Assembly: GCF_000467855.2 (NCBI RefSeq)
Contig: NZ_KI259228.1
Location: forward strand, 68,645 to 103,004
Length of the DNA stretch: 34,360 nt
Direction of reading: 5' to 3'
Source: Porphyromonas sp. oral taxon 278 str. W7784
GTDB lineage: Bacteria > Bacteroidota > Bacteroidia > Bacteroidales > Porphyromonadaceae
The notes beneath the pieces are model-generated. The model was not told the DNA's origin and did not search any database. It was given only the letters and a program-made list of their open reading frames with translations. Both the position numbers and the translations under genes were made by a program. Shown piece by piece: positions 8,257 to 16,354 of the stretch. The first letter of the stretch is position 1. Each line of letters starts with the position of its first letter.

Positions 8257-8304
8257 CATCACCTCCCCTACCCTCGCTATGAAGCTAGGCCGGAGGAGGT
8301 GATG
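8257..8304 (-). terminator. Hairpin downstream of the cyclophilin gene
   Basis: CATCACCTCC (8257-8266) pairs perfectly with GGAGGTGATG (8295-8304) across a 28-base loop. It lies just past the stop of the cyclophilin gene (8313) and before the guaA promoter. There is no U-run. The CACCTC/GAGGTG core also occurs in the hairpin on the other side of guaA. Confidence 0.55.
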
Positions 8305-8312
8305 ACGACGAA

Positions 8313-8987
8313 TTACTTCTTCGGCGTGTAGAGACGCATCCGCTTGATGATGACATTCTTCAGCGGACGATCATTGTCGTCGGTCTCTACCCGTTGGATC
8401 TTGTCGATGGTGCCCCAGCCATCCAGGAGACGACCGAAGACCGTATAGCCCCCATCGAGGTGGGCAGCACCGCCCTTGAGCTTGTAGGCAGAGCGTTGCT
8501 CGGGGGTATAGCGCCAGTCACGCCCCTGCTCCATCTGGTCAAGGTCCATATCCGTATAGTACTTCCCCGTGACGATATAGAATTGGCTGAAGGAAGAGCG
8601 TTTCTCGGGATTCTCGTCATCCCCCTGACGAGCTGCTCCGATGAAGCCACGCTCATGGATGAAGAGGCTGGGCATGAGCTCCGCCTGAAGCGTCTCTTCG
8701 TGAGCATCATCGGGGAGCTCTTGCTCCCGCTTGAGATCCTTGGTCTGGAGGTTGCCCGTCTGGATCATGAAGTCCTTGATGACCCGATGGAACTGCACCC
8801 CGTCGAAGGCATGCTCACGCACGAGCTTCAGGTAGCTATCTCGATGGATGGGCGTCTCATTGAAGAGCTCGATGATGAAGTTCCCCTTCGTCGTCTCGAC
8901 GAGGATCTGAGGGCGGTCGGTGCTCTGAGCCCGAGCAAAAGGAGCTAGTGCTACGAGGAGCAGGAGGGCAAAGAAATAGCGCTTCAT
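8313..8987 (-). CDS. Exported cyclophilin-type peptidyl-prolyl cis-trans isomerase
   Basis: Speeds cis-trans isomerisation at proline bonds, probably in the periplasm. Residues 1-20 (MKRYFFALLLLVALAPFARA) form a cleavable signal peptide ending ARA-Q. The cyclophilin domain starts near residue 28 (ILVETTKGNF) and shows R68 in FHRVIKDFMIQTGN, Q76, and SSFSQFYIV at 131-139. An insertion of about 25 residues (145-172), with several acidic and aromatic residues, precedes GGAAHLDGGYTVFG. The 224-residue length fits exported Bacteroidota PPIases. It follows the YitT-family gene by 24 bp and likely shares its promoter. Confidence 0.93.
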   Translation of the reverse strand: MKRYFFALLLLVALAPFARAQSTDRPQILVETTKGNFIIELFNETPIHRDSYLKLVREHAFDGVQFHRVIKDFMIQTGNLQTKDLKREQELPDDAHEETLQAELMPSLFIHERGFIGAARQGDDENPEKRSSFSQFYIVTGKYYTDMDLDQMEQGRDWRYTPEQRSAYKLKGGAAHLDGGYTVFGRLLDGWGTIDKIQRVETDDNDRPLKNVIIKRMRLYTPKK

Positions 8988-9011
8988 AGGGCTAAGCTTG
9001 GTAAGAGTTGA

Positions 9012-9881
9012 TTAGGGATGGATGGGCATGCTGTCATTGGTCGCATCGGCCGTCGTGATGAAGGCCTTGGGGTCTACGTCTGTGACGAGCTTCTTGAGCG
9101 CCGCAGAGTGCTTACGCTCGATGATGATGAAGAGCACTTCACGCTGAGCACCCGAATACATACCTTGACCATGGAGGAAGGTACCACGCACTCCGATCTG
9201 CCCTACTAGGACGGCACGGAGCTCCTCCATCTTATCCGAGATGATGAAGACAGACTTGTGGGGATTTTGGGGCTGTAGGGCATCAACGACCTTGCTGTAG
9301 ACGAAGATGGCGATCCAGGAGTAGAGAGGCACTCGCCAGTCTTGGAAGACCCAGAGCCCGAGGAGTACGATCAGGGAGTCGATGAGCATGATCAGCGTCC
9401 CCACCTTGGTATTGAAGGTACGAGAGAGCACCCGAGCGAGCGTGTCCGTCCCCGCACAAGTACTCTGAGCGCTGAAGATCATCCAGACACTTACCCCGAG
9501 GAGTGCCCCACCATAGAAGCTACAGAGGATAGCTTCCTCGACAAGGGGCTTCCCTCCCGACCAAGTCTCGATGAGGTCGGAGAAGAAGGCTACTAGGATG
9601 AAGGTGACGACCGTCTTAATCGCTGAGAGCTTCCCGAGCCCACGCACAGCGAGCAGGAAGAGCGGGATATTGAAGACGATAGCGATCGTCCCGAGCCCCA
9701 ACTCGAGGCCGAATAGCTGACGAGCCAGCTCCCTGATGACTAGAGCTAGCCCGTAGACACCCCCAGGGCTGATGTGTGCTGGAGCTAAGAAGAGGCTATA
9801 GCCCGTAGCCAGGAGGAACGAGCCTAAGACGATGAGGAGGGCATCAAGGAAGAGTTGACGCCGTAGTTTGATGGTCGGCAT
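9012..9881 (-). CDS. YitT-family membrane protein (DUF161 + DUF2179)
   Basis: A 289-residue inner-membrane protein. Five or six hydrophobic helices cover about residues 10-200 (the first is DALLIVLGSFLLATGYSLFL, followed by PAHISPGGVYG, a typical YitT motif). A soluble C-terminal DUF2179 domain follows from about 205 (KSVFIISDKMEEL and GTFLHGQGMYSG). The biochemical role of the family is not established. The ATG at 9879-9881 lies 28 bp after a TATCTTTG box. It is the first gene of a two-gene unit with the cyclophilin. Confidence 0.92.
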   Translation of the reverse strand: MPTIKLRRQLFLDALLIVLGSFLLATGYSLFLAPAHISPGGVYGLALVIRELARQLFGLELGLGTIAIVFNIPLFLLAVRGLGKLSAIKTVVTFILVAFFSDLIETWSGGKPLVEEAILCSFYGGALLGVSVWMIFSAQSTCAGTDTLARVLSRTFNTKVGTLIMLIDSLIVLLGLWVFQDWRVPLYSWIAIFVYSKVVDALQPQNPHKSVFIISDKMEELRAVLVGQIGVRGTFLHGQGMYSGAQREVLFIIIERKHSAALKKLVTDVDPKAFITTADATNDSMPIHP

Positions 9882-9908
9882 AGCGTAGATGTAGAGATGT
9901 TTCTAGCA

Positions 9909-9916
9909 CAAAGATA
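9909..9916 (-). promoter_or_regulatory. Promoter -7 box TATCTTTG for the YitT-family gene
   Basis: Exact TAnnTTTG match on the minus strand, 27 bp upstream of the ATG at 9881, implying a 5' leader of about 20 nt. Confidence 0.7.
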
Positions 9917-10220
9917 ACGTGTATTAGTCATCCCACAGCATGATCTCACGAAGAGTTTTCGCTCGCCATGGATACCCTCCCCTAGCTACCCATTCATGGG
10001 TCCCTCGACCGACCCATTCATGGGGTACCGAGACGACCCATGCATGGGTCACTCAAGGGAGCTATGTATGGAGGATGTCTGCCCCATCATACAGCGGGGC
10101 TTCCCGCGCCTACGTGCTCTATCAAGGCGAGTATCCCTACCCGCCCCTCACCGCCGAGCCCTCTGCTTCTTCAGGGAGAACAATGTACAAAGAAGATGAG
10201 GACTAAAAGCCATATGGGCC
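9917..10220. other. Intergenic stretch holding the family B array and one small hairpin
   Basis: Between the YitT promoter and the stop of the TPR gene. It contains the palindrome array at 9988-10050 and a short dyad GCCCC-N10-GGGGC at 10081-10100. Short open frames here overlap the palindromes and lack coding character, so no gene is called. The last part (10101-10220) shows nothing recognisable. Confidence 0.6.
9988..10050. repeat. Family B tandem palindrome array, copy 2 (24-bp period)
   Basis: Three units: ACCCATTCATGGGT (9988-10001), GACCCATTCATGGGGT (10011-10026) and GACCCATGCATGGGTC (10035-10050), with centres about 24 bp apart. The spacers (CCCTCGACC, ACCGAGAC) resemble those of the copies at 1-80 and 25894-25977. 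The arms read CCCA/TGGG rather than CCTA/TAGG, a paired change relative to the other copies. Confidence 0.88.
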
Positions 10221-11882
10221 TCACCTATTGTCAAGTTGCTCTATGATGCTCAGTAACTCTTGGGCTTTGGAATGTTCAGGGTATTTGTCTAGAATTGCTT
10301 TCGTCTCCTCTAGATACTTCTTCGGCTTACCCAGCAAGTCAAAGCCTATCACTAGTAGCTGAGCATAGTCAATTCCATAGGCTCTGGGATAGTGGCTAGC
10401 TAGGTCTTGGTAAATATCGTAGGCCTCTTGGTAAGCCTCCTCAGCCTCCTCTTTCTTCCCTTGTTGCAGATAAAGGAGGGTAAGGTTCTGTTGAGTCGTA
10501 GCCAGATCCGGCTTGTACGTCTCTTGATTATGCTTGGCCGACTCTTGATGTATTTTTAACGCCTCTTCGTAGCAAGATTGAGCTTGCTGAAGCTCGTTAG
10601 TATTCTTGAGTAAGATACCCAAATTATTCAGCACCATCGCCATATCTGGCTTATATACTTCTAGACTATGTTCTGGCAATTCTCGATATTTCTGCAACGC
10701 CTCCTTATAGCAAGCTTGAGCCTGCTGGAGCTCATTGGTGTCGCAGAGTAAGTTTCCTATGTTATTTAGGGTTATAGCTACGTATGGCTTGTATACCTCC
10801 GGATTCTGCTCAGCCAACTTTCGACGGATCTCTAGCGCCTCCCTGTAGCAAGCTTGGGCTTGCTGGAACTCGTTAGCACTCTTTAGCAAGGATCCCCAAT
10901 TATTTAAAACTGTAGCTAGATTTGGCTTGTGTAACTCCGGATTCTCCTTTGACAACTCTCGGAGTACCTGTAGCACCTCCTCGTAGTGGCTTCTAGCTTT
11001 ATCAATATCATTGAGGTTTTGGAGTAAGTATGCATAGTTGAAGTGGAGCTCAATGGTCGGAGCTAACTTAATCAGACGCTCATAGAATTCCCGAGCCTCG
11101 CCAAAGGAGAACTTAATCTGAGCCGCCTCAATCAGCTCTTTGAGGACTCTGATCTCGTTCTGCCGTGCTTGCTCCTTGTGCTTCTCATAGACAGCTGTTA
11201 GACTCTGCTTACTCTCCCCTGTCAATACCCTCTTGATCTCCTCCAAGGTTTCGGCAAGATAGCTATCTCCAGCCTCCCTTAGCAGCTTAGTTTCTTCGGA
11301 AATCTTGTCAGTATGCTCGAAGAGGAATCGTGCAAACTCCAAGACGAGTCGCTTAGCACCCTCCGAGTGGATGCGTCCGTTAGTGAGCATCTCCTCGAGT
11401 ACCAACTCTGTACGCTCTAGTCCTTGCTCTAGCGGAAGCTCTTTGAGGAGAGCTCGGATGTATTGTGGAGCCATATTGAGTTCTTCCATTCGACTCTTGA
11501 GATCTAGCACAGACTCTTGAGTCTTGTGGTGCTCAAGCAGATTCTGTTCCTCGCTTTTTTCTTGCATGTCAGCTCGGAGCGTCATCAGGTAGCGGTGTGC
11601 TGCGGGTTGCTCGCTCAGTCTTTTCTTGAAGCAGTCGATGAACTTTTGGGTATCCGTATCAAGAGCTTCGTAGCTCATTGAGCTTTGGATATACTCCTCC
11701 AATACTTTCGATAGACGGACTTTGTCGCTAGTGGTAGGGGTGTGCTTAGACCAATCATTAAGTGCGAATTCAAAGGCTGAAATAATGCCATTATCGACCT
11801 CTGAGGTATAGAGCTTCTTGATATTGAGAGCTACTCGTAGGGCTGTTTTGAGACCGTATTCCCCAAGTATAGTAAGATCCAT
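10221..11882 (-). CDS. TPR-repeat protein of unknown function, lower GC than its neighbours
   Basis: A 553-residue protein. From about residue 270 to 510 it carries tandem tetratricopeptide repeats of the kinesin-light-chain/TPR_12 kind. Three nearly identical units have a 46-residue period with the recurring pattern KPxxAxxLNNxGxLL, then NELQQAQACYxEAL. The N-terminal 260 residues are helical with no motif I can name for certain; they loosely recall N-terminal regions of Bacteroidota STAND-type proteins, but no NTPase motif is present. There is no signal peptide. By eye the gene is clearly richer in A/T and uses AAT, TTA and ATA codons more than the genes around it, suggesting separate origin. 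It stands alone, with its own TACCTTTG box at 11914-11921. It probably acts as a protein-interaction scaffold; partner unknown. Confidence 0.88.
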   Translation of the reverse strand: MDLTILGEYGLKTALRVALNIKKLYTSEVDNGIISAFEFALNDWSKHTPTTSDKVRLSKVLEEYIQSSMSYEALDTDTQKFIDCFKKRLSEQPAAHRYLMTLRADMQEKSEEQNLLEHHKTQESVLDLKSRMEELNMAPQYIRALLKELPLEQGLERTELVLEEMLTNGRIHSEGAKRLVLEFARFLFEHTDKISEETKLLREAGDSYLAETLEEIKRVLTGESKQSLTAVYEKHKEQARQNEIRVLKELIEAAQIKFSFGEAREFYERLIKLAPTIELHFNYAYLLQNLNDIDKARSHYEEVLQVLRELSKENPELHKPNLATVLNNWGSLLKSANEFQQAQACYREALEIRRKLAEQNPEVYKPYVAITLNNIGNLLCDTNELQQAQACYKEALQKYRELPEHSLEVYKPDMAMVLNNLGILLKNTNELQQAQSCYEEALKIHQESAKHNQETYKPDLATTQQNLTLLYLQQGKKEEAEEAYQEAYDIYQDLASHYPRAYGIDYAQLLVIGFDLLGKPKKYLEETKAILDKYPEHSKAQELLSIIEQLDNR

Positions 11883-11913
11883 AGAGAGATAGTGCTATGA
11901 GAGTTAGATGACT

Positions 11914-11921
11914 CAAAGGTA
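11914..11921 (-). promoter_or_regulatory. Promoter -7 box TACCTTTG for the TPR gene
   Basis: TAnnTTTG match on the minus strand, 31 bp upstream of the ATG at 11882. A TTG occurs about 15 bp further upstream, closer than the usual -33 spacing. Confidence 0.6.
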
Positions 11922-12281
11922 ATAAGTATTTTAACTCAATAGAAGAGAAGACAATAGCTCTGTCGAATTACACATACCCTCTCCTTTCCTCCTTCCCCTC
12001 TCTTTATGGAGAGTGAAAGGGGATAGACAGTTCAGCCTAGTAGACGCATGGAGTAAGGGGAGCTGAGGGAGCTCCTTTGCGGAGCTTTAGGAGACTACCT
12101 AGCCTCATCACTAGCCTCCACCTAAGTGACGACTGCCGTAGCGATAAGGAGATATGCTACCCTCTACCACTCTTGCTCCTCTTCGCCTTCGGTGCAAGCC
12201 TATCGAAGCTCGACTGTGGGTGTACCCTGCCGAGGATGATACTCCAGCACCGATAATAGCCTCAGCATAGCGCTCTTTGCG

Positions 12282-12289
12282 TATCTTTG
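12282..12289 (+). promoter_or_regulatory. Promoter -7 box TATCTTTG for ftsE-lysC-menA
   Basis: Exact TAnnTTTG match 29 bp upstream of the ftsE ATG. No -33 TTTG at 19-21 bp was found. Confidence 0.7.
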
Positions 12290-12318
12290 TAGACAAATAA
12301 ACCTATATATAAAGATCT

Positions 12319-12981
12319 ATGGCTGAAGATAAGTGGCTCTTGGACTTCAAGGAGGTACAGATAGCTCGTCACGAGCACATCCTCTTCGAGGAAGTAAACT
12401 TCAGGGTCGCCGCTGGTGAATTTGTTTACCTGACGGGGCCCGTTGGCTCAGGGAAGAGTACCCTCCTGAAGACCATCTCCGCAGAAGTTCCCCTGACACA
12501 AGGCTCGGCGCACGTGCTGGGCTTCGATCTGACCCATATCAAAAGCAAAGACCTCCCGAAGCTCCGTCGCAGGCTGGGGATCGTCTTCCAGAACTTCCAG
12601 CTCCTACCCGACCTCACCGTCCAGGACAACCTCGATATCGTGCTCCGTGCCTTCGGTGTCACCCGTAGCTCCGAGCGATCCAGCCGGATTGAAGAGGCAC
12701 TACGTGATGTCGGGCTCGAGACCAAGAGCTACAAATATCCCCACGAACTCTCGGGCGGTGAGCAGCAGCGTGTAGCCATCGCACGAGCACTCATCGGTCA
12801 GCCCGAGCTCATCCTAGCCGACGAGCCCACGGGCAACCTTGATGCCGAGAACGGCCTAGCCATAGCCGAACTCCTACACCGCCTGACGAAGGAGCGAGGG
12901 ACAGCCGTCATCATGGCTACCCACAATAGGCTCGTCCTCGAGCGCTACCCTGCACGGTGCGTCGAGATGGCCGAGCTCTAA
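12319..12981 (+). CDS. ftsE: FtsE-like ABC transporter ATP-binding protein
   Basis: A 220-residue ABC ATPase. Walker A is GPVGSGKST (40-48), the Q-loop VFQNFQLLPDLTV (Q91), the signature LSGGEQQ (144-150), Walker B LILADEPTGNLD (D168, E169) and the H-loop H202. Length, compactness and the NFQLLPDLTVxDN segment match FtsE, which works with FtsX to control cell-wall hydrolases at the division site. No ftsX lies next to it; instead lysC follows 42 bp later. A LolD-type lipoprotein exporter ATPase is the main alternative. It is the first gene of a three-gene unit. Confidence 0.82.
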   Translation: MAEDKWLLDFKEVQIARHEHILFEEVNFRVAAGEFVYLTGPVGSGKSTLLKTISAEVPLTQGSAHVLGFDLTHIKSKDLPKLRRRLGIVFQNFQLLPDLTVQDNLDIVLRAFGVTRSSERSSRIEEALRDVGLETKSYKYPHELSGGEQQRVAIARALIGQPELILADEPTGNLDAENGLAIAELLHRLTKERGTAVIMATHNRLVLERYPARCVEMAEL

Positions 12982-13023
12982 GCCCACCCGATCCTCTAGT
13001 CTTCACCTAGCTCCCCTACTCCA

Positions 13024-14370
13024 TTGAAAGTAATGAAGTTTGGAGGCACCTCCGTAGCCTCCGCCGAACGCATCCGCCACGTCGCCGACCTCATCACCGC
13101 CACGGACGAGGTCAAGATCGTCGTCCTCTCCGCTATGGCAGGGACGACCAACGCCCTCGTAGAGATCGGGCACCAGCTCATGGCACACCACCGCCACGAG
13201 GCCCTCACTATCCTCACCAAGCTCAAGAAGAAGTACGAGCAGGAGACCCTACTTCTCTTCCCCGACAAGCACAGCTACGACAAGGCTTGGACGCTGGTCA
13301 ATGAGACCTTCTTCTTCCTTGAGCAGATCTGCTACGCTGAGAGCTTCACCCTCTTCGATGAGAAGAAGATCTTAGCTCGAGGCGAACTCCTGAGCACGGC
13401 GATGATGCTCCGCCATCTGGCTGACCGAGGGATCGAAGCCGTAGGCCTCCCCGCCCTCGAATACATGCGCACGGATAAGCAGGCAGAGCCCGACGAAGCC
13501 TATATCCAAGCCCATCTGAAGGAGCTCATCGACCGAGCACCCGAGGGCACACGGCTCTTCATCACCGAGGGCTATATCTGTCGCAATGCCTTCGGCGACA
13601 TCGACAACCTCCAGCGAGGCGGTAGCGACTATACCGCTACCCTCATCGGTGCTGCCCTCGAGGTCAATGAGATCCAGATCTGGACGGATATCGACGGCAT
13701 GCATAACAATGACCCACGCTTCGTCGATGCCACATCGCCCGTGCGCCGTCTCCACTTCGAAGAAGCTTCCGAACTAGCATACTTCGGGGCGAAGATCCTT
13801 CACCCTACCTGTATCCAGCCAGCCAAGCGTAGACACATCCCCGTGCGCCTACTGAACACGATGGCTCCCGAAGCTCCCGGCACCTTGATCTCCCTCGATA
13901 CGGACAAGGACATGATCAAGGCCGTGGCAGCGAAGGACAACATCACGATGATCCGCATCCGAAGCAATCACCAGCTCTCGCACTGGAGCTTCATGGGCAA
14001 GGTCTTCTCCCTCTTCGAGCACTACTGCATCCCTATAGATATGGTAGCTTCGACCGAAGCCTCCATCTCGCTGACCATCGAGCGAAGCACCCTCCCCGAA
14101 GACCTTAGGGCGAGCCTTCTCTCCCTAGGCTCCATCGATGTGGAGCACGACATGACGATCGTCTGCGTCGTCGGGGACATGGAGTGGGACAACGTAGGCT
14201 TCGAAGCGCAGATCCTCAATGCCCTGAGCGAGATCCCCGTGCACATGATCTCCTACGGGGGGAGTGACTACAACCTCACCGTCCTGGTAGAAGCCTCCGA
14301 CAAGCGTCGCACACTGCTTGCTCTGAGCGACCACCTCTTCTCCCGCACTAGCGGCAAGACGGCTAACTGA
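13024..14370 (+). CDS. lysC: Aspartate kinase (monofunctional, with C-terminal ACT domains)
   Basis: Phosphorylates aspartate, the first step towards lysine, threonine, methionine and diaminopimelate. A 448-residue protein with the N-terminal kinase motif KFGGTSV (5-11), substrate-binding FITEGYICRN and GGSDYTA in the middle, and a regulatory ACT pair from about residue 300 (MIRIRSNHQLSH; CVVGDMEW; YGGSDYNLTVLVE). The start is TTG at 13024-13026, giving MKVMKFGGTSV, which aligns with family starts; the ATG at 13033 would remove three residues and is the alternative. The stop overlaps the menA ATG by one base (TGATG), implying translational coupling. ACT domains suggest feedback inhibition, but the effector cannot be read from sequence. 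Confidence 0.95.
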   Translation: MKVMKFGGTSVASAERIRHVADLITATDEVKIVVLSAMAGTTNALVEIGHQLMAHHRHEALTILTKLKKKYEQETLLLFPDKHSYDKAWTLVNETFFFLEQICYAESFTLFDEKKILARGELLSTAMMLRHLADRGIEAVGLPALEYMRTDKQAEPDEAYIQAHLKELIDRAPEGTRLFITEGYICRNAFGDIDNLQRGGSDYTATLIGAALEVNEIQIWTDIDGMHNNDPRFVDATSPVRRLHFEEASELAYFGAKILHPTCIQPAKRRHIPVRLLNTMAPEAPGTLISLDTDKDMIKAVAAKDNITMIRIRSNHQLSHWSFMGKVFSLFEHYCIPIDMVASTEASISLTIERSTLPEDLRASLLSLGSIDVEHDMTIVCVVGDMEWDNVGFEAQILNALSEIPVHMISYGGSDYNLTVLVEASDKRRTLLALSDHLFSRTSGKTAN

Positions 14371-15260
14371 TGGCACGCTCCTCCTCGCCTTCACGGGCAC
14401 AGCTATGGCTTGGCTTGACGCGTCCCCGCACCCTGCTCTCGGGGATAAGTTCGGTCCTCGTAGCGCTCTTCTACGCCCTATCGCTGGGAAGCATTGATCC
14501 GCTGAAGACGGCGCTCCTGCTTGTCGTAGCCATCAGCGCTCAGATCGGGAGCAACATCGCCAACGACCTCATCGACTTCAAGAAAGGGGCGGACACCGAC
14601 GAACGTACAGGCCCGCTCCGCCCCCTCTCCAAGGGGCTCCTCACCGAAGGCGAAGTACGCCGAGCGCTCTACCTCTCCCTTGCCGTCTTCCTCGCAAGCG
14701 GGCTCACGCTCATTGCCCTATCCTCGTGGTGGCTGCTTCTGGTGGGTCTAGCCGTCGGGCTGGGTATCTTCGCCTATTCGGGCGGGCCCTATCCCCTCTC
14801 CTACCACGGGCTCGGCGATCTAGCCGTACTGGTATTCTTCGGATGGGTACCGGTCGTGACGAGCTTCTTCATCCTACGGGGGACGATCGCTGACCCCACG
14901 CTCTGGCAACTAGCCACCGCCATCGGGCTCTCCAGCGTGAATATCCTCGTCGTCAACAATTACCGAGACGCAGAGGAAGATCGCAAGGCTGGCAAGCGCA
15001 CCCTGATCGTACGCATGGGGCGGGACTTTGCCCCTCGCTTCTACCTCACCTGCGGACTGCTTTCGCTGGGACTGCTCTACCCGATCTACAGCTTCTGGGG
15101 GATGCTCCTGATGCTTCCCTACATCGTCCTCTTCTCGGCGACGCACCGCCACCTCCAGTTCGCCGAAGGGGCGGAGCTGAATAAGATCCTCGGCAAGACG
15201 GCCCGCAATGCCTTCTTCCTCGCCCTCCTCATCGGGGCGATGCTCCTTCTCAAGGGCTAG
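14370..15260 (+). CDS. menA: 1,4-dihydroxy-2-naphthoate polyprenyltransferase
   Basis: Attaches the polyprenyl tail to 1,4-dihydroxy-2-naphthoate in menaquinone synthesis, in the inner membrane. A 296-residue UbiA-superfamily protein with about eight or nine helices. The first aspartate-rich motif is NDLIDFKKGADTD (about residues 66-78) and the second is NNYRDAEEDRKAGKRT (about 194-209), both needed for Mg2+-prenyl diphosphate binding. The ATG overlaps the lysC stop by one base. A strong terminator follows at 15290-15319. The YRDxExDxxxGKxT motif fits MenA better than UbiA or heme O synthase. Confidence 0.93.
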   Translation: MARSSSPSRAQLWLGLTRPRTLLSGISSVLVALFYALSLGSIDPLKTALLLVVAISAQIGSNIANDLIDFKKGADTDERTGPLRPLSKGLLTEGEVRRALYLSLAVFLASGLTLIALSSWWLLLVGLAVGLGIFAYSGGPYPLSYHGLGDLAVLVFFGWVPVVTSFFILRGTIADPTLWQLATAIGLSSVNILVVNNYRDAEEDRKAGKRTLIVRMGRDFAPRFYLTCGLLSLGLLYPIYSFWGMLLMLPYIVLFSATHRHLQFAEGAELNKILGKTARNAFFLALLIGAMLLLKG

Positions 15261-15289
15261 AACGAGCCTTCGCCTCACCACAAACGACA

Positions 15290-15319
15290 AGCCCCAGAGA
15301 ACGCTCGTTCTCTGGGGCT
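15290..15319 (+). terminator. Rho-independent terminator after menA
   Basis: AGCCCCAGAGAACG and its complement form a perfect stem around a short loop (CTCG region), followed by TTCTTTGCTTT. It sits 29 bp after the menA stop; because the stem is symmetrical it may also stop transcripts from the convergent dehydrogenase gene. Confidence 0.9.
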
Positions 15320-15393
15320 TCTTTGCTTTAAAGAGGGGGCAAGGCCAGGCTAGCAGAGGGGCAAGCTCCCACCGCTCTCGCCTCAAGGGCGAC

Positions 15394-16191
15394 TTACCTT
15401 CGATTGAGGCGGGCGACGTAGCTCAGGACAAAGGCCTTCGGTGCCAAGGGCGCAAGAGCAAGCAAGAGACGCTCCAGCGGAGCGACGCCAGCGATCAAGC
15501 TCCTTCGTCCTCGGAGCATGGCTAGGTATCCCCGCCCCGCCACCCGTCGGGCGCTGTGGGTGAGCTGACGAGCCAGCCCTGTACCTTCGAGCTTCGCCGC
15601 TGCCTCGAAACCCGTCTTCATGCCCCCGGGGAGGAGGACAGTCGCCGTCACGCCCGTTCCCCGCAGTTCCTCGCCGAGGGCAAGGCTGAGCGAAGTGACG
15701 TAGGCCTTCGCTGCGAAGTAGGTCGCTTGGTAAGGCCCAGGCACGAGCGAAGCGATGGATGAGACGAGGAGGATGCGCCCGCTTCCCCTCTGGACGAAGG
15801 TGGGGAGAAAGAGCTTCGTGAGCGCCGTCAAGGCAAGGAGGTCCACGGCAAGAAGTTGGCTGTCTGCTTCGAGGGATCGTTCGGCGAGCGTGCCCTGCCC
15901 TCCGAGCCCAGCGTTGTTGATGAGGTAGTCCACGCTGAGGCCAAGGCGCTGCACTTCGTCGAAGACTTCCTTGGGTGCCGAAGGCTGGGCAAGGTCTTTG
16001 GCCAAGACGTACACCCGAATGCCGTGCCGAAGCTCCAGCTCTTCCTTCAGCGCCAAAAGCCGTTCTTCTCGGCGGGCCACCAAGATGAGGTCGCCACCGC
16101 CGGCGGCATGCAGGCGGGCAAATTCTTCTCCTAGGCCGCTCGAAGCGCCCGTAATGAGTGCGGTCTTTTTCTCTTCCATATCGATAGTCAC
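15394..16191 (-). CDS. Short-chain dehydrogenase/reductase (classical SDR)
   Basis: A 265-residue NAD(P)-dependent oxidoreductase. The cofactor motif TGASSGLG is at residues 14-21, with RR at 39-40 hinting at NADP preference. NNAG is at 91-94, catalytic S144 in LVSSIAS, and Y157-x3-K161 in YFAAK. The pattern matches the DltE/SDR group acting on lipid-like or keto substrates, but the substrate is unknown. MTIDMEEKK offers two starts (16191 and 16179); the second gives a more usual distance to the cofactor motif. No promoter box was seen. Its 5' side faces the large AT-rich palindrome array. Confidence 0.92.
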   Translation of the reverse strand: MTIDMEEKKTALITGASSGLGEEFARLHAAGGGDLILVARREERLLALKEELELRHGIRVYVLAKDLAQPSAPKEVFDEVQRLGLSVDYLINNAGLGGQGTLAERSLEADSQLLAVDLLALTALTKLFLPTFVQRGSGRILLVSSIASLVPGPYQATYFAAKAYVTSLSLALGEELRGTGVTATVLLPGGMKTGFEAAAKLEGTGLARQLTHSARRVAGRGYLAMLRGRRSLIAGVAPLERLLLALAPLAPKAFVLSYVARLNRR

Positions 16192-16354
16192 TGGGGGCTC
16201 TTCCCCCTACCTCTGGCAGGCGAACTACCCCTCGTTTAGCTGGCAATCCATGCGAATGCTTCGTGAAGGTAGGCAGATTTCCCCGCCCACAAAAGCCTCC
16301 CGCCTCCCTCGTCGAAGGCCCTCCGAAGGGGCACGAATTCCCCCCCTTCTCACA

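Larger units (their letters stand above)
11883..12318. other. Divergent intergenic region between the TPR gene and ftsE
   Basis: Holds the two outward-facing -7 boxes (11914-11921 minus, 12282-12289 plus) and two small dyads: CTCTC-N6-GAGAG at 11998-12013, flanked by pairing CCC/GGGG, and AGCTCC-TTTGC-GGAGCT at 12070-12086. The rest (12090-12280) shows no gene, no RNA gene and no repeat that I can recognise; a 61-residue open frame there is not convincing. Confidence 0.6.

Noticed and set aside
9940-10246. Three overlapping small plus-strand frames (88, 67 and 68 residues)
   Set aside because: All read through the family B palindromes in different frames, and none has a promoter or plausible protein character.
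12111-12296. 61-residue minus-strand frame upstream of ftsE
   Set aside because: It overlaps the ftsE promoter, has arginine-rich out-of-frame composition, and shows no promoter of its own.
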